64,000 nt of DNA from Rachicladosporium sp. CCFEE 5018 (Eukaryota; Ascomycota; Dothideomycetes; Cladosporiales; Cladosporiaceae): assembly GCA_002077045.2 (NCBI GenBank), contig KZ111151.1, forward strand, positions 365,535-429,534. Direction: 5' to 3'. Each line of letters starts with the position of its first letter. The stretch's first letter is position 1. A model generated the notes under the pieces. It saw only the letters and a program-made list of their open reading frames with translations, made no database searches and was not told where the DNA came from. A program made the translations under genes and the position numbers. Shown here piece by piece: positions 11,079 to 20,643 of this stretch.

Positions 11079-12127
11079 TTTCCGACACACCACAATACCT
11101 CAAAATGGAGGACCTCCAACAACAAGAGGCCTCACCCACACCCACCATGACCGACTCCAACTCACAGACACCACCACCCGCCGTCATAGTCCGCTCGATT
11201 CCCGCCAAGAAGCGGAAGTCATGGGGTCAGGAACTCCCTGAGCCCAAGACCGCTCTGCCTCCTCGTAAGCGCGCCAAGACCGACGACGAGAAGGAGCAGC
11301 GGCGGATCGAGCGGATCAAGCGCAATCGGGCAGCGGCGCACAACTCGAGGGAGCGCAAGAGACAGGAGACTGACAATCTCGCTGTCCTGCTCGCGCACGC
11401 GAACGCAAAACTCGATGCGTACCACAAGCTGCATGGCCCGTTACCTGCAAGTGTGGTGCTGCCTGAAGTGACGCTGTGTATGGAGGCTGAAGAGTATGTC
11501 TTCCTGTGTCTCGCCTACTGAGGCAATGAACCTGATGGCCGATGAACCGAGTGCTAACATTCGATCCAGCGAACCCACTCCAGCCCTATCACACGCTGCC
11601 TCACGACTCTCATACGACACAGCTGGCTCTCCCACATCACCAGCCGACACAGTCATGACCGCCTCTCCCATGATAAAACGAGAAGCAGCCATGGACCTCC
11701 CTCTCTCCGACCTCCCCCTCTTCGACCTCCTAAACCCCAAATCCGCCTCCCTTCCCCACAACCTCGACGCGATGCAACATTCTGCCGCAATGTTGTCCGA
11801 CCTGCAGTGTCCGTCGAGCCCACGGGAAGGGAGGAATGCGATCCCGCCACCCTCCTCCACCAACAGCCAAACCCCAAACTCCACCAGCCAATCTTCTCCC
11901 TCTCCGACCTCATGGTGGAGCAACCTCATCCTCCACCTCCTAGCCTCCCAACTTCGACTCTGCTACCAGACCCTTCTTACGGGTATCTGGATGGCTTCTC
12001 CCTCGAGAACGACACGTATGATGCAGGCTTCGGCAGCTCGTATGTCGACGCGGACTTCACGTTTGACGAGTTCCTCAATGAGGAGCCGATTTCTTTTGCG
12101 GTCGACCAGGCCGCTGGCGCAGCTTAG
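11012..12127 (+). CDS. hacA: HacA/HAC1 bZIP transcription factor of the unfolded protein response
   Basis: The spliced coding sequence is 11012..11493, 11570..11784 and 11805..12127, giving 339 aa. The first intron (11494..11569) is spliceosomal, with GTATGT donor, GTGCTAAC branch and CCAG acceptor. The second is the 20-nt Ire1 intron described separately. The family signature KKRKSWGQELPEPKT...PPRKRAKT precedes the basic region (NRAAAHNSRERKR) and a leucine zipper. Without the 20-nt splice, translation continues in another frame to a different C-terminus. With it, the junction reads QHSAVSVEPTG, close to the QHPAVSV junction I recall from Aspergillus HacA, and ends in an acidic activation-like tail (DADFTFDEFLNEEP). 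The protein acts in the nucleus on chaperone and secretory genes. Confidence 0.95.
11785..11804 (+). promoter_or_regulatory. 20-nt unconventional (Ire1) intron of hacA
   Basis: The intron is bounded by CTG^CCGC and CTG^CAGT, both fitting the CNG^CNGN cleavage rule. The first site is the 7-nt loop of a hairpin with a perfect 7-bp stem (CAACATT/AATGTTG). The second is a 7-nt loop closed by GAC/GTC. In both, cleavage follows the third loop base G. Removal of 20 nt shifts the frame into the long C-terminal reading frame. Confidence 0.93.
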
Positions 12128-12554
12128 TGCAGCGACGGGCTTGGTCGGACCTGCGAGAGAGGATCGGTCTGATTTGAGGGTTTCGTCGAGTGGGGATGAC
12201 AGCGCGACTAGCGGGCGTCGGGGTTTACGGGCTACGAGTATGGTGAGGGAGAAGGCCAATGAGGCAGATGATGCCGGGTCATGATGGCGTTTGAAGGGAT
12301 TGGGCAAAATCTAGGATAGCTTGGTCTACCTTGTGTACCAATATGAATGAAAAGTCGATTGGTACCTTACTTGCACTCTCGTCCACTGTGAAGCGTTTAA
12401 TTGAAAATCTCACCGCATCTAGAAGTCGTTGTTTGTCACGCATAGTATACATGTTATCGTCATTAATCCCAACCCAGGAACCTGGAGACCTCAAACAGAA
12501 GGTACAGTATTCGCCATCCTAAGTAGTGAAACTCGCAGCACTGCCTCACGGATG
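12128..12554. other. Intergenic between convergent genes (hacA and coiled-coil gene)
   Basis: The 3' ends of two convergent genes face each other here. The stretch should hold the hacA 3' UTR. No gene or repeat was recognised. Confidence 0.4.
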
Positions 12555-14693
12555 CTACTCCACGCCCGCAGCCCCATTCCCCGTCCCCGCCCTCCCCATC
12601 CTCTCAATACTAGCCAAAATCCTGCTCTTCCCGCTCCCGGCCCTCCCAAGCCCACCCGGTGCCACGAGTCCACTTCTCCCAATCCTTGACTCCCCACCGG
12701 GTGCCTTCAGTCCACTGAGTGGCGGCGGTCGAGAAATACTCTTTCGAAAGTCCTCCACAGCCGCGAGTGCACCTTGGGCAGGGCCAGTTACAGTCTGAGC
12801 TTGCAGGGCGAGCATCTCATCGACAGCAGCGACAAGATCGCCCTTCTCGATGCGCTCTTGCTCTAGCTCTCGCGCGAGCTGATTATGCTGAGACTGGAAA
12901 GCGTGATTCTCGCTCTCAAGTCGAGCCAGTGAGGCTTTGTGCTCCTCTAGCTCAGCCCGGAGCTCGGTATCTGCTGCATTCTGCACTGGGCCAGAGAAAG
13001 TCGCATCCTTGCTCGCGCGAAGATCGAAGAGGTCTTTCTCTGCTGTGTCCAGGAGGGATTGAAGCTCAGCGGTCTTCCGCTCAGCACGTGCTTCGTAGCT
13101 CTTCTTCAGCGTCTCGACTTTCCGCTCATGCTTCTCCTTGTATATCCCATGCAGCTCGCGACTCACGGCTTCGATCTTGGCATCAATCTGCGCAGCGACG
13201 AGCGTGTCGATTTCCTCTTGCATCGCGCCAGCACTGCCACTTCCTGGCTCCGCACGGGCGCTGAGAGCAGCAGCAAAGCGCTCCTCTGCTTTCGACGCTC
13301 TCGCCTCCGCTTCCTCCACCCTGCGCTCGCTATCCTCAGCTTTCTTCGCAAGCTCTTCTTTCTCCACTTCGCCTCGCATTACTTCCTCTTTCACATCTCT
13401 CAGCACAGCTTCGACTTCCTGCCCGCGTCGCTCCCAGCCTGCTTTCTCTTGCTCGACGTGCTCACGCTTGCTCTTCTCCTCGCGGACGGTCTCTTGCGCT
13501 TCGCCTACGCGGCGTTCGGCGTCCTGTACTGCGCGTTTCAGGCTCTCGACTTCGGCTTCGCGGCCGGATAGTGTAGCTTTGAGGGAGGAGATCTGGCTGA
13601 GGTAGGAGGACTTCAGACTTTCTAGCTCGCGGACTGTGATGGTTGGGACTGAACGGGGCGTCGGAGCAGGTGGCAGCTCAAAGTCTAGCAAGCTGAGGAG
13701 ATTCGACCCGCGACCAGGCGTAGCAGGAAGCATGCTATGCCTCGTACCGCCTTTGGCTGGTGATCGCTGAGAGTTGATGAACTGAAGCAGGTTTGGCTCA
13801 GTGCTTGACTTTGCTGGGGAGATCGACGCTGAAGGGCGGGTGATGCCTTCGATCTGCTGGGTGAAATCGATCAAGAAGCTCGTGTTCTCGTTGTCGTCCG
13901 CCACAGCAGGTGCGCGTTGCTTCCGCGGCGTGGGTGAAGGCGAGCGTGAGACAGAAGCTGATAGTCGCTTGCGCGTGGTACGTGGTGTCCTGGCTTCCTT
14001 CTCTGGCCGTGGTGTTTGCGAGAAGTCTAGACGCTTTGTTGGAGACTGGCCTAGTCTAGCGAAGAGAGTCATGTCTGGGAGCTCGGAAAAGGCACTGCAG
14101 CATGTGTCATCCCCTACGGCAGTGTCCTGGTAGATCGATCGCGCGTCAAGACCAGCTTGGAATTGCGATGGTGTGCGGGCGGAGTTGTAGCCTGACTCTT
14201 CATGGGAGTCGCCGCGACTGATAGGTTTTGGTGTCCTGCCACTTTCGCGGAGCATCCGCAGCGGGGTCTTCTTGGGTGACTTTCGCGTAGACGGCGGTGG
14301 CATGAGCGACGCATCCTGACTCCCTCGTCGCTCAAGTGTCGCAGCTCGATCTGATTCGGCAACACCATCCAATGCCAGTGGAGAGGCGTGCGGTGTAGCA
14401 GCTTTCAACGGCGAAGAGCGCATCTTCACCGACCCATCTCCCAATTCAGGCGTGTTCTCCTTGTCCTCCATGATGTCTGTGAAGTCCAGTATACCTTCTT
14501 GCTGGATCGCGGCGGGTTTCGCGGGCGATGATCTGAGTTCTGGCGCGTTCTGGTATTGTTGACTCGGCATGCGGCTGATGGTCTCGACATCGGTCACAAA
14601 CGGTGAGCTTGGCGGACCAGTGAGGTCGAACATGCTCGGCTCGCCTGAACCAGGTAGCGGTAGCATAGATGGTGACTCCATGACTGCGTGCAT
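12555..14693 (-). CDS. Coiled-coil protein with many CDK-type SP/TP sites (spindle/TACC-like candidate)
   Basis: This is a single exon of 712 aa. A second ATG 12 nt downstream (MESPSML) could be the start. Residues 1-340 are disordered and full of SP/TP sites with basic +3 residues (SPAK, SPTK, SPKK, TPRK), plus a KEN-like DKENTP. Residues from about 345 to 640 form a long coiled coil rich in Glu, Lys and Arg. A distinctive block, AAQIDAKIEAVSRELHGIYK, lies in the last third. The tail is Gly/Arg/Ser rich. The architecture resembles fungal TACC (Alp7/Mia1)-like and kinetoplast-associated-like proteins of spindle poles. That assignment is from memory of the architecture and is tentative. Convergent with hacA. 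Confidence 0.7.
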   Translation of the reverse strand: MHAVMESPSMLPLPGSGEPSMFDLTGPPSSPFVTDVETISRMPSQQYQNAPELRSSPAKPAAIQQEGILDFTDIMEDKENTPELGDGSVKMRSSPLKAATPHASPLALDGVAESDRAATLERRGSQDASLMPPPSTRKSPKKTPLRMLRESGRTPKPISRGDSHEESGYNSARTPSQFQAGLDARSIYQDTAVGDDTCCSAFSELPDMTLFARLGQSPTKRLDFSQTPRPEKEARTPRTTRKRLSASVSRSPSPTPRKQRAPAVADDNENTSFLIDFTQQIEGITRPSASISPAKSSTEPNLLQFINSQRSPAKGGTRHSMLPATPGRGSNLLSLLDFELPPAPTPRSVPTITVRELESLKSSYLSQISSLKATLSGREAEVESLKRAVQDAERRVGEAQETVREEKSKREHVEQEKAGWERRGQEVEAVLRDVKEEVMRGEVEKEELAKKAEDSERRVEEAEARASKAEERFAAALSARAEPGSGSAGAMQEEIDTLVAAQIDAKIEAVSRELHGIYKEKHERKVETLKKSYEARAERKTAELQSLLDTAEKDLFDLRASKDATFSGPVQNAADTELRAELEEHKASLARLESENHAFQSQHNQLARELEQERIEKGDLVAAVDEMLALQAQTVTGPAQGALAAVEDFRKSISRPPPLSGLKAPGGESRIGRSGLVAPGGLGRAGSGKSRILASIERMGRAGTGNGAAGVE

Positions 14694-15277
14694 GTATGTG
14701 CTTGTGGATATGTGTATGTGGTGCAGGTGTATTTCGAGATGGCTGTTTGTTTATGGCCGTTGCTGGGCTGGCTGATTACCTAAGCTCGCGGTCGCTCACA
14801 TATATATCTGCCACGACTATGCTCCAAACAACGCGTCAGTACTTACATGTGTGCATAGAGCATCTCAAGGAGAACCGGGGGCTGCCCGGATCGCGTGTCG
14901 TAACGACCAGTCATAGCAGAAGGCTTCGCGCGGAAAGCTCGCGATAGATCGCCTCATCTGCTGTTGACGAATGACTCTTGCGATTGTACACTTGCGCAGC
15001 TCAGTCCCACTCGACACGTCAGCAGCACTTTGTGGCTCTCGTCTCAAGTCTTAAGTGCTTCGTCTGTGCACACGAAGTGCGAGATCTCACAAGCTGCATC
15101 CAGGGTCGGACACAATTGACTTGTGCGAGTCCGAGAGGAATTAGAACGTCCGCATTGCTCCTCGCGTCTGTTGTGATATGTGCGTCGACCGAAATCGACG
15201 TCGGTGTGACAGACTAGGCTGCTGTCACAGGACCCGAGTGTCGTACAGTATTATGCAATGCATTGATCTGCCACGCT
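14694..15277. other. Intergenic upstream of the coiled-coil gene
   Basis: A 584-base stretch with the promoter of the coiled-coil gene and the 3' end of ETR1. A long pyrimidine/purine-mixed stretch is seen but no clear gene. Confidence 0.4.
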
Positions 15278-16495
15278 TCATGTCTCGCCAAACACGAAGA
15301 TCCCCTTCCCACTTCGATAGCCCTCAAGTGTCCCTTGCACAGCACTGACGAGCTCGTCTTGCTTGGTAGTCGCATCCCAGTGGACTGGAGCCATGGGTGT
15401 GTCCTTGAACTTCCCTTGCCGGGTCAAATCCAGTATTTCGTCAACACACCTCTTCTTTTCGTCGGGATTGCGATCGCTCCACTTGCTGACCCAAAACCCG
15501 TCGAACGAGATATTCTTGAATATGAGCAGCGGTGTTGGTAGTGTGACTGGCTGCTTCGACATCGCTCCGTATGTGACCATGTGCGCATGCGGCGATAGCA
15601 CCTTAGTCATAGCGTTCACCAGCTTCCCACCCACGCAATTCAATCCAAGCTTAACCTCATCACGGCCTCCGTTCGTGATCTCTTTGATCTTGTCGCTAAA
15701 GCCTCGCTCCATGACCTCTTCATCCGTGACTACGACGTCCGCGCCCAGACCCTCCAGATCGCTCCTCAACGCATCCATACCCTCCTCCCTCTTCCTAACA
15801 ATGTTGATACTCTTGTATCCCCACAGCTTGGCCAACTGTATCGCCGCCCGACCAACTCCTGAGTTTGCACCGTTCTGAATGAACCAATCCCCCGGCTTCA
15901 GCTTGACGAAGTCCACGAGCATGCGATAAGCCGTGCAAGGATTGACGGACACAATTCCCACCTGCACAGCGCTCAAGCCACTCTTGTCCTCAATCCTCAA
16001 CAGCCCTTCCTGCGTTGTCTGTGCATGTGTTCGCCACGTCCCAAATCCCGGCGCTCTCTGGATCACCCAATCGCCCTTCTTCAGGCCCTTCACTCCACTT
16101 CCCAGAGCGATGACTTCCGCAACGCCCTCATTGCCGCCTACAGCAAGGGGCTCAGCACTTCCTAGAGTTGTGCTAAAGGTAGGTTTGGAAGGGTAGACGC
16201 CCTGGATCTGGTTTATGTCTGCAGGATTGATCGGTGAGGCCAGAAACTTGAGAGTCAGGAGGTTCGAGTGTGGTGTCGAGATGCTGTGGGAGTGCAGACG
16301 TAGGACATCTTTCGGCTCGCCGTAGTCCGGGAATGTGAGTGCCTTAGCTTGTTCGTAGCCGTAGACTGAGATCAAGCGGGTGGATGTGCGAGGGAGATGA
16401 GTCTGGGACAGACGAGAAGGGCATGAGAGGAGGAGAGGGTGGGAGAGGGATATTGCTCGTGAGGTTGCCATGGTCATTGAAGGAAAGGACGACAA
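15278..16495 (-). CDS. ETR1: Mitochondrial 2-enoyl thioester (enoyl-ACP) reductase
   Basis: A single coding exon of up to 405 aa. In-frame ATGs at residues 1, 7 and 9 are possible starts. The N-terminus is Ser/Arg/Leu rich without acids, as expected of a mitochondrial presequence. The enzyme is an MDR-family reductase: the PADINQIQGVYP segment holds the catalytic Tyr, GGNEGVAEV follows, and GANSGVGRAAIQLAK forms the NADPH site. It performs the last step of mitochondrial type II fatty-acid synthesis, which supplies octanoate for lipoate and supports respiration. A short 5'-UTR intron seems present at about 16555..16503 (GTAAGT donor, CTTACAG acceptor). Confidence 0.93.
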   Translation of the reverse strand: MSSFPSMTMATSRAISLSHPLLLSCPSRLSQTHLPRTSTRLISVYGYEQAKALTFPDYGEPKDVLRLHSHSISTPHSNLLTLKFLASPINPADINQIQGVYPSKPTFSTTLGSAEPLAVGGNEGVAEVIALGSGVKGLKKGDWVIQRAPGFGTWRTHAQTTQEGLLRIEDKSGLSAVQVGIVSVNPCTAYRMLVDFVKLKPGDWFIQNGANSGVGRAAIQLAKLWGYKSINIVRKREEGMDALRSDLEGLGADVVVTDEEVMERGFSDKIKEITNGGRDEVKLGLNCVGGKLVNAMTKVLSPHAHMVTYGAMSKQPVTLPTPLLIFKNISFDGFWVSKWSDRNPDEKKRCVDEILDLTRQGKFKDTPMAPVHWDATTKQDELVSAVQGTLEGYRSGKGIFVFGET

Positions 16496-16798
16496 GGAGA
16501 CTGTAAGTTAGCGAGGAAATTGGAGTTATAAGACGAACAGTGAGTAACTTACAATGGCCGAGGACCTGCATGAATGACATCACGTCGCAGCCATCGACAT
16601 GAACCAAAGCAGCATCCTACCTCTCCCTTTGCTCCTCAAATCCATCGAAAGAGAAGGTGTCGAGAACCTTGGCGAGACCAAGTGGTGCAGCAAGAAGAGA
16701 AGTATTGCGTCAAGTCATCATTTCATTTCCTTCGTGTTCTCATGCTACCAAGCGAATCATAAAGTACGGTACTACCGAACCCCCCCTTCTCCATGGGT
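16496..16798. other. ETR1 leader/promoter and 3' end of the next gene
   Basis: Contains the probable 5'-UTR intron of ETR1. No other gene was seen. Confidence 0.45.
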
Positions 16799-17566
16799 TC
16801 ACATCATGCTCGCCCACTTCTCAGCATACACCCCTGGCATTTCCTTCAGCACATGCTCAAAGATGCTCGAATGTACAGTGGACACCACACTGTCCATTCT
16901 TCCGTTCTCAAACTTCCCAGCCAGCTCTTTCCCTTCCTGAGCATCCGCCTTAGCGCGCCTTGCGTCACTGAGGTGCGACTCCATTTCCTTCAACATCTCC
17001 TCGCTGGGATCCCACTTCACGAACCTCGGAATCACGCCCGGACGGACTCGCAAATCGACAGGCTGCAGCATTCGCGAAGCGAGGATGTTGACCGCTGCCT
17101 CCACCCACACGTCCTGCACTATATCGGCCCAGTCATTAGTCCGTTCGAAGTCGAAAGTACCATGGAATCCTAGGACGTTGTTGGACTGGTCGTGGAGCTG
17201 GAGAAAGGAGACGTCGCCGTTCGTGCGAGCAGTACTTGGCACTGGGCTACCGGCAGCACGTTCCTCGCGTTCGACAGCGGAGACGTCGCTGCCGACAACA
17301 GGAACATCATCGAAAGAGAACTCCCGGTTTCGCGACTCCGAGTTGGACCTCAGAGGCGAGAAGCTCATGTCCTGAATGGCTGAGGTGGCGGTCGCTGGCC
17401 TGGGTGCCCCTGACTTTTGCGACTTTTCGATCGATTGTCGTTCCTTCCCGCCGAAGGCCTTGAGCTTCGAGCCAAATTCAGTCTTCATGACTTTACCGGA
17501 GATCTTGGAGGAAACTTTCTTGGTCCCTTTCCACATGGTGACAGCCATGATCTCGCCGCCTTCCAT
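16799..17566 (-). CDS. Hypothetical fungal protein, 255 aa
   Basis: A single exon. The N-terminus is basic (TMWKGTKKVSSKISGKVMKTEFGSKLK), the middle is Ser/Glu rich with a FSFDDVPVVGSD stretch, and residues from about 125 onward look folded (FLQLHDQSNNVLGFHGTFDFER...). The C-terminus is helical and ends YAEKWASMM. An alternative start is the ATG at residue 7. I do not recognise a family. Codon use and length support a real gene. Confidence 0.7.
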   Translation of the reverse strand: MEGGEIMAVTMWKGTKKVSSKISGKVMKTEFGSKLKAFGGKERQSIEKSQKSGAPRPATATSAIQDMSFSPLRSNSESRNREFSFDDVPVVGSDVSAVEREERAAGSPVPSTARTNGDVSFLQLHDQSNNVLGFHGTFDFERTNDWADIVQDVWVEAAVNILASRMLQPVDLRVRPGVIPRFVKWDPSEEMLKEMESHLSDARRAKADAQEGKELAGKFENGRMDSVVSTVHSSIFEHVLKEMPGVYAEKWASMM

Positions 17567-18285
17567 TGTGTAATATTGGTGATGGGTAAGGCTTGCTTTT
17601 GTCTTGGTGTAGAGTGTGGTTGAGACGTGAGAAACTTGTTCTTGACGTTGACAGTGCTAGACTGTCTAGACTACCCAGAGGAGTCCGACCCTTTATGATC
17701 GGGCGTACAGCAGCACTGCCGCAATAGACTTCCCCTGGGTTCGAGGACACATGCTACTGTTGACGAACCACAAAGTATCTCGTGGTCAGCACCTATGACC
17801 CAGCGATTCCTGACCAATGGATCTGCCTGCGAAGCTCAGAGGACATGCTGTATCACCCTGCTGACTCCCATCCAGACCATATCAACAACAATGGCAATGA
17901 GTATGCAAAATGCAATTCCCGCCAGCTGGAGACGAGGACTTCGGCCGACGATTCCTGTTGATCACATCGCGCAATTTGGACATCACCCACACAGGCCACG
18001 ACAGAGATCTGGCGCCGAATGTCTTTTCCTTGTCGCTCTTCCAAGTGACTGCGAGAGACAACGAGCTACGAGAGACATGTTCTTCACCATGGCGATTTCC
18101 ATGCACTGCTACCCTGTCTTCATGCGATCTATACGTATCTCTATTTGCGCATCGATCTTCTTGAGTACGATCACATTCCATATCATTGCATCGCAGCGTC
18201 GTACTCCACGGCACCCAATCTCTACCATTTTTGTCTACGGCGGAAACACTCCAGGCACCTCAAGTGCTTACTTCACGCCAACATC
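17567..18285. other. Intergenic, 720 bases
   Basis: Contains the promoter of the gene at 16799-17566. An open frame on the plus strand (17795..18319) has low-quality composition, rich in Ser, His, Arg and Cys, and is not accepted as a gene. Confidence 0.4.
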
Positions 18286-18522
18286 ATGCCTCTCCCATCA
18301 TTCATCGATTCGAGGCTAACGAAACGCAACGAGAAGAAGGCAGCTGCTCAAGAGCGCAATGACCATGAAAGAGAGACAAAAGATCTCTTACGAATTGCAC
18401 TGCGGAAGCACAGCTCGGTCGACAGCCTGACTGCGAGAGACCCAGCGAAGGCGCATCGAGAGAGGAAGGAGAGGGAGGCTGAAGAAGCTGCCAACAAGGC
18501 AAGCGATGAGACAACATCGTAA
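18286..18522 (+). CDS. Small charged protein, 78 aa
   Basis: Starts at an ATG in a fair context (AACATCATGCC) and encodes a highly charged, helical protein (DSRLTKRNEKKAAAQERNDH ... AHRERKEREAEEAANKASDE). No signal peptide, membrane segment or known domain is visible. The composition is that of a small coiled or disordered protein. It is short and unsupported by homology, so it could still be spurious. Confidence 0.45.
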   Translation: MPLPSFIDSRLTKRNEKKAAAQERNDHERETKDLLRIALRKHSSVDSLTARDPAKAHRERKEREAEEAANKASDETTS

Positions 18523-18689
18523 GGTGGATTGTTCTGACAAGCCTAGAGATGTTGGCTGTTGATCTATAGCGGTAGTCTGCAGGCACAAACAGGGGTGTTT
18601 GCGGATAGTGAGTAGATAGTGTTGCTCTTACAAACACTCTGGTCGTACCAGTAGCAGGATCGCCACTGTACAATAGTATAGGCTCACAT

Positions 18690-19493
18690 ATGTCCATCAT
18701 CTCCAACTTCCCTTTCCACCATTCCCAACCTTCTCACAACCAACGCTTCAAATCCATCCGAGCTGTCTATCACATCGCCTGCACTATGACCTTCCCCTCC
18801 TATCTCGGCCCGTGGGGCGCACCCATCGCCGAAAACACCCAGCAAGCATCCTTCAACTGGAACCGTGGCTACGATCCCTTCGTGGGCGCTGGCCTGCGCC
18901 GTTCCGCGCCGGCCGAGAATGGCTACACTGAGTATAACCCCATCCTGCGCCAATGGGAGCGAAATGGCATTAAGATGCCCCGGAACTGGCGCCCGAAGCA
19001 CTACTTCACGCGTCCCTCGGATGGCAAACGTCCCGGGTTCCTTGGCAGGCTGAAAGACGTGGCGCAAAGCGAGGGCGCGGATGTCTTTATTACGACGTCG
19101 GGCGACAAGAGGACACTGATGCGCGACCGTCCTCAGCGGTATGATTGGGCGGGCTGGGGCATGGACCCTTGGGAGCTCTGGGAAAGGCAGATGCTGGATC
19201 CAGACGGGCGACTTCAAGATCAAATGCTCATCTCAGAAGCGCCTTGGAGCGGTGGTGTGGCGCCGAGAGGAGGCAATAGATATTACTTCCGTTCGAGGCG
19301 GTTCGAAGACGATGGCAAGCTTGCCGGACAGCCTTGGAGCAAGGTGTGGACGGATGCGAGGTGGACTCCGGGAGTTGGAAGACGGTCACAGTTGCCGGAG
19401 AGCGTGAAGGATATGGCTGGGGGTTGGTACACCAATTTTGCTAAGGTGTCACCTTTCGCTGGGTACTGGGCAGGAGGAAGACCGTATTCGTAG
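18690..19493 (+). CDS. Conserved-looking hypothetical protein rich in Trp/Arg/Gly
   Basis: The open frame gives 267 aa from 18690. The ATG at 18786 (MTFPSYLGPWGAPIAEN, 235 aa) looks the better start because the sequence before it has no protein-like character. It has about 17 Trp, many in aromatic-rich patches (YDWAGWGMDPWELWERQ, GGWYTNFAKVSPFAGYWAGG), and a basic charge. No membrane segment or known domain is recognised. The unusual composition in one long clean frame supports a real gene. Confidence 0.7.
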   Translation: MSIISNFPFHHSQPSHNQRFKSIRAVYHIACTMTFPSYLGPWGAPIAENTQQASFNWNRGYDPFVGAGLRRSAPAENGYTEYNPILRQWERNGIKMPRNWRPKHYFTRPSDGKRPGFLGRLKDVAQSEGADVFITTSGDKRTLMRDRPQRYDWAGWGMDPWELWERQMLDPDGRLQDQMLISEAPWSGGVAPRGGNRYYFRSRRFEDDGKLAGQPWSKVWTDARWTPGVGRRSQLPESVKDMAGGWYTNFAKVSPFAGYWAGGRPYS

Positions 19494-19559
19494 AGCAGAC
19501 TGGTCCTGCGATAGGCGTCCGGTAGCACGGGACCATTGGGAGGCCCGAGTGAAGTAGGC

Positions 19560-19986
19560 TCAGGTCGTTACGCTAGCGCTGCTTCCGTTGCTGGCAGTTC
19601 TCTCAGTCCAGCCATACTGCGTCACCTCTGCTCCACGACTCAGATCATCATTCGATGATTCGCTTTCCTTTGCCTTCGCGAACATTTCCTGCGTTCGCTC
19701 CGAAGTCCACGTTTGCCGGAGAGTTTGCAAATCAGTAGTCGCGCTAACAGCAGCCTTCTTCAACTCGGCAAATGTTTGTGCTTTGCTCGACTGAGCTCTA
19801 TTCAGGGGAGCAATCAGGCTCGGAAGCAGGGAGCGAAGGCTGTCTACCTGGGTAGCGTCAGCATAGTGCACGAGCGCAAGAGCCTCAAGGATGGTGTACT
19901 TGATCTTGCAAGCGCTCGAGATCGGCAAGCGCTGATTCGTTCTGTTGGCTCGACCACGACTGCTCGGAAGCTGGCGGCGCGGACAT
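19560..19986 (-). CDS. Small coiled-coil protein, 124 aa
   Basis: Two exons, 19986..19900 and 19847..19560. The 52-nt intron has a GTACAC donor, a CTGAC branch and a CCCAG acceptor. Splicing joins ALADLERLQDQ to VDSLRSLLPSL in frame. The product is mostly helical with a coiled-coil core from about residue 17 to 80 and an acidic/Ser tail. No known family is recognised. It shares an upstream region with the gene at 20644; that region holds three ACGCG motifs. Confidence 0.65.
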
Positions 19987-20643
19987 GTCTACTGTGCCTT
20001 CGTTGGACGTTATGCGGTGATGGAACGGATGAGACTCCGACTGTGTTTGTCGGCCTTGGTCACTTCTTTGCCTGCCAGACGCGCGTTGCCAGCCTTTCCA
20101 GCTACTCCTGAGGAGGTAGGTTTGCTTGCCTAGGTTTTCCAAAGTCTATCGCATGCAAAGTCAATATGCCTCGTTGTCAGCTCCCGGACATTGCCTCCAT
20201 CTGTCCCGCCTGCTGCACGCGCAAGTGACACGCACCATGCAGGTACAGCTCTTCGCGCAGGACGCCCACGCACGCGCCTAACGGCCGGCATCATCCCTGT
20301 AAATATAACGGCTTAACGGGCAGAGCGCCATAAACGCGACCTCAGCTCCGCAAACGCGACTCACCTTAAACGCGTATGAAAGTAGAGTGCTTGCACGAGC
20401 AACCGCACTTGGTCGGAAGCATGCATGTTGCAGGCATTGGCAGCTCCTAGCCGTCAATGATCGCCCGGGAGCGCATGTGCAACGAAGGGGTAATACTATA
20501 TTGCCCGGGCTCGCATTCGATTGCACTTCACTACAGCTGATGAGTATTGAGCTTCCGTTATTACATTGCTACACCACTTCATCGCACATCATCCATTGAG
20601 AGCACAGCATCAATCGGAAAAATCTTCCACATCAGCAGCAAAA
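19987..20643. promoter_or_regulatory. Divergent promoter with three ACGCG (MCB-like) motifs
   Basis: A 657-base region between divergent genes. AAACGCG occurs near 20332, 20352 and 20368, the last within ACGCGT. ACGCGT is the MBF (MluI cell-cycle box) site in yeasts and other fungi, so cell-cycle-linked expression of one or both genes is possible. Confidence 0.45.

Noticed and set aside
17795..18319. 174-codon plus-strand open frame
   Set aside because: It overlaps the more plausible small gene at 18286 in another frame and lacks protein-like composition.
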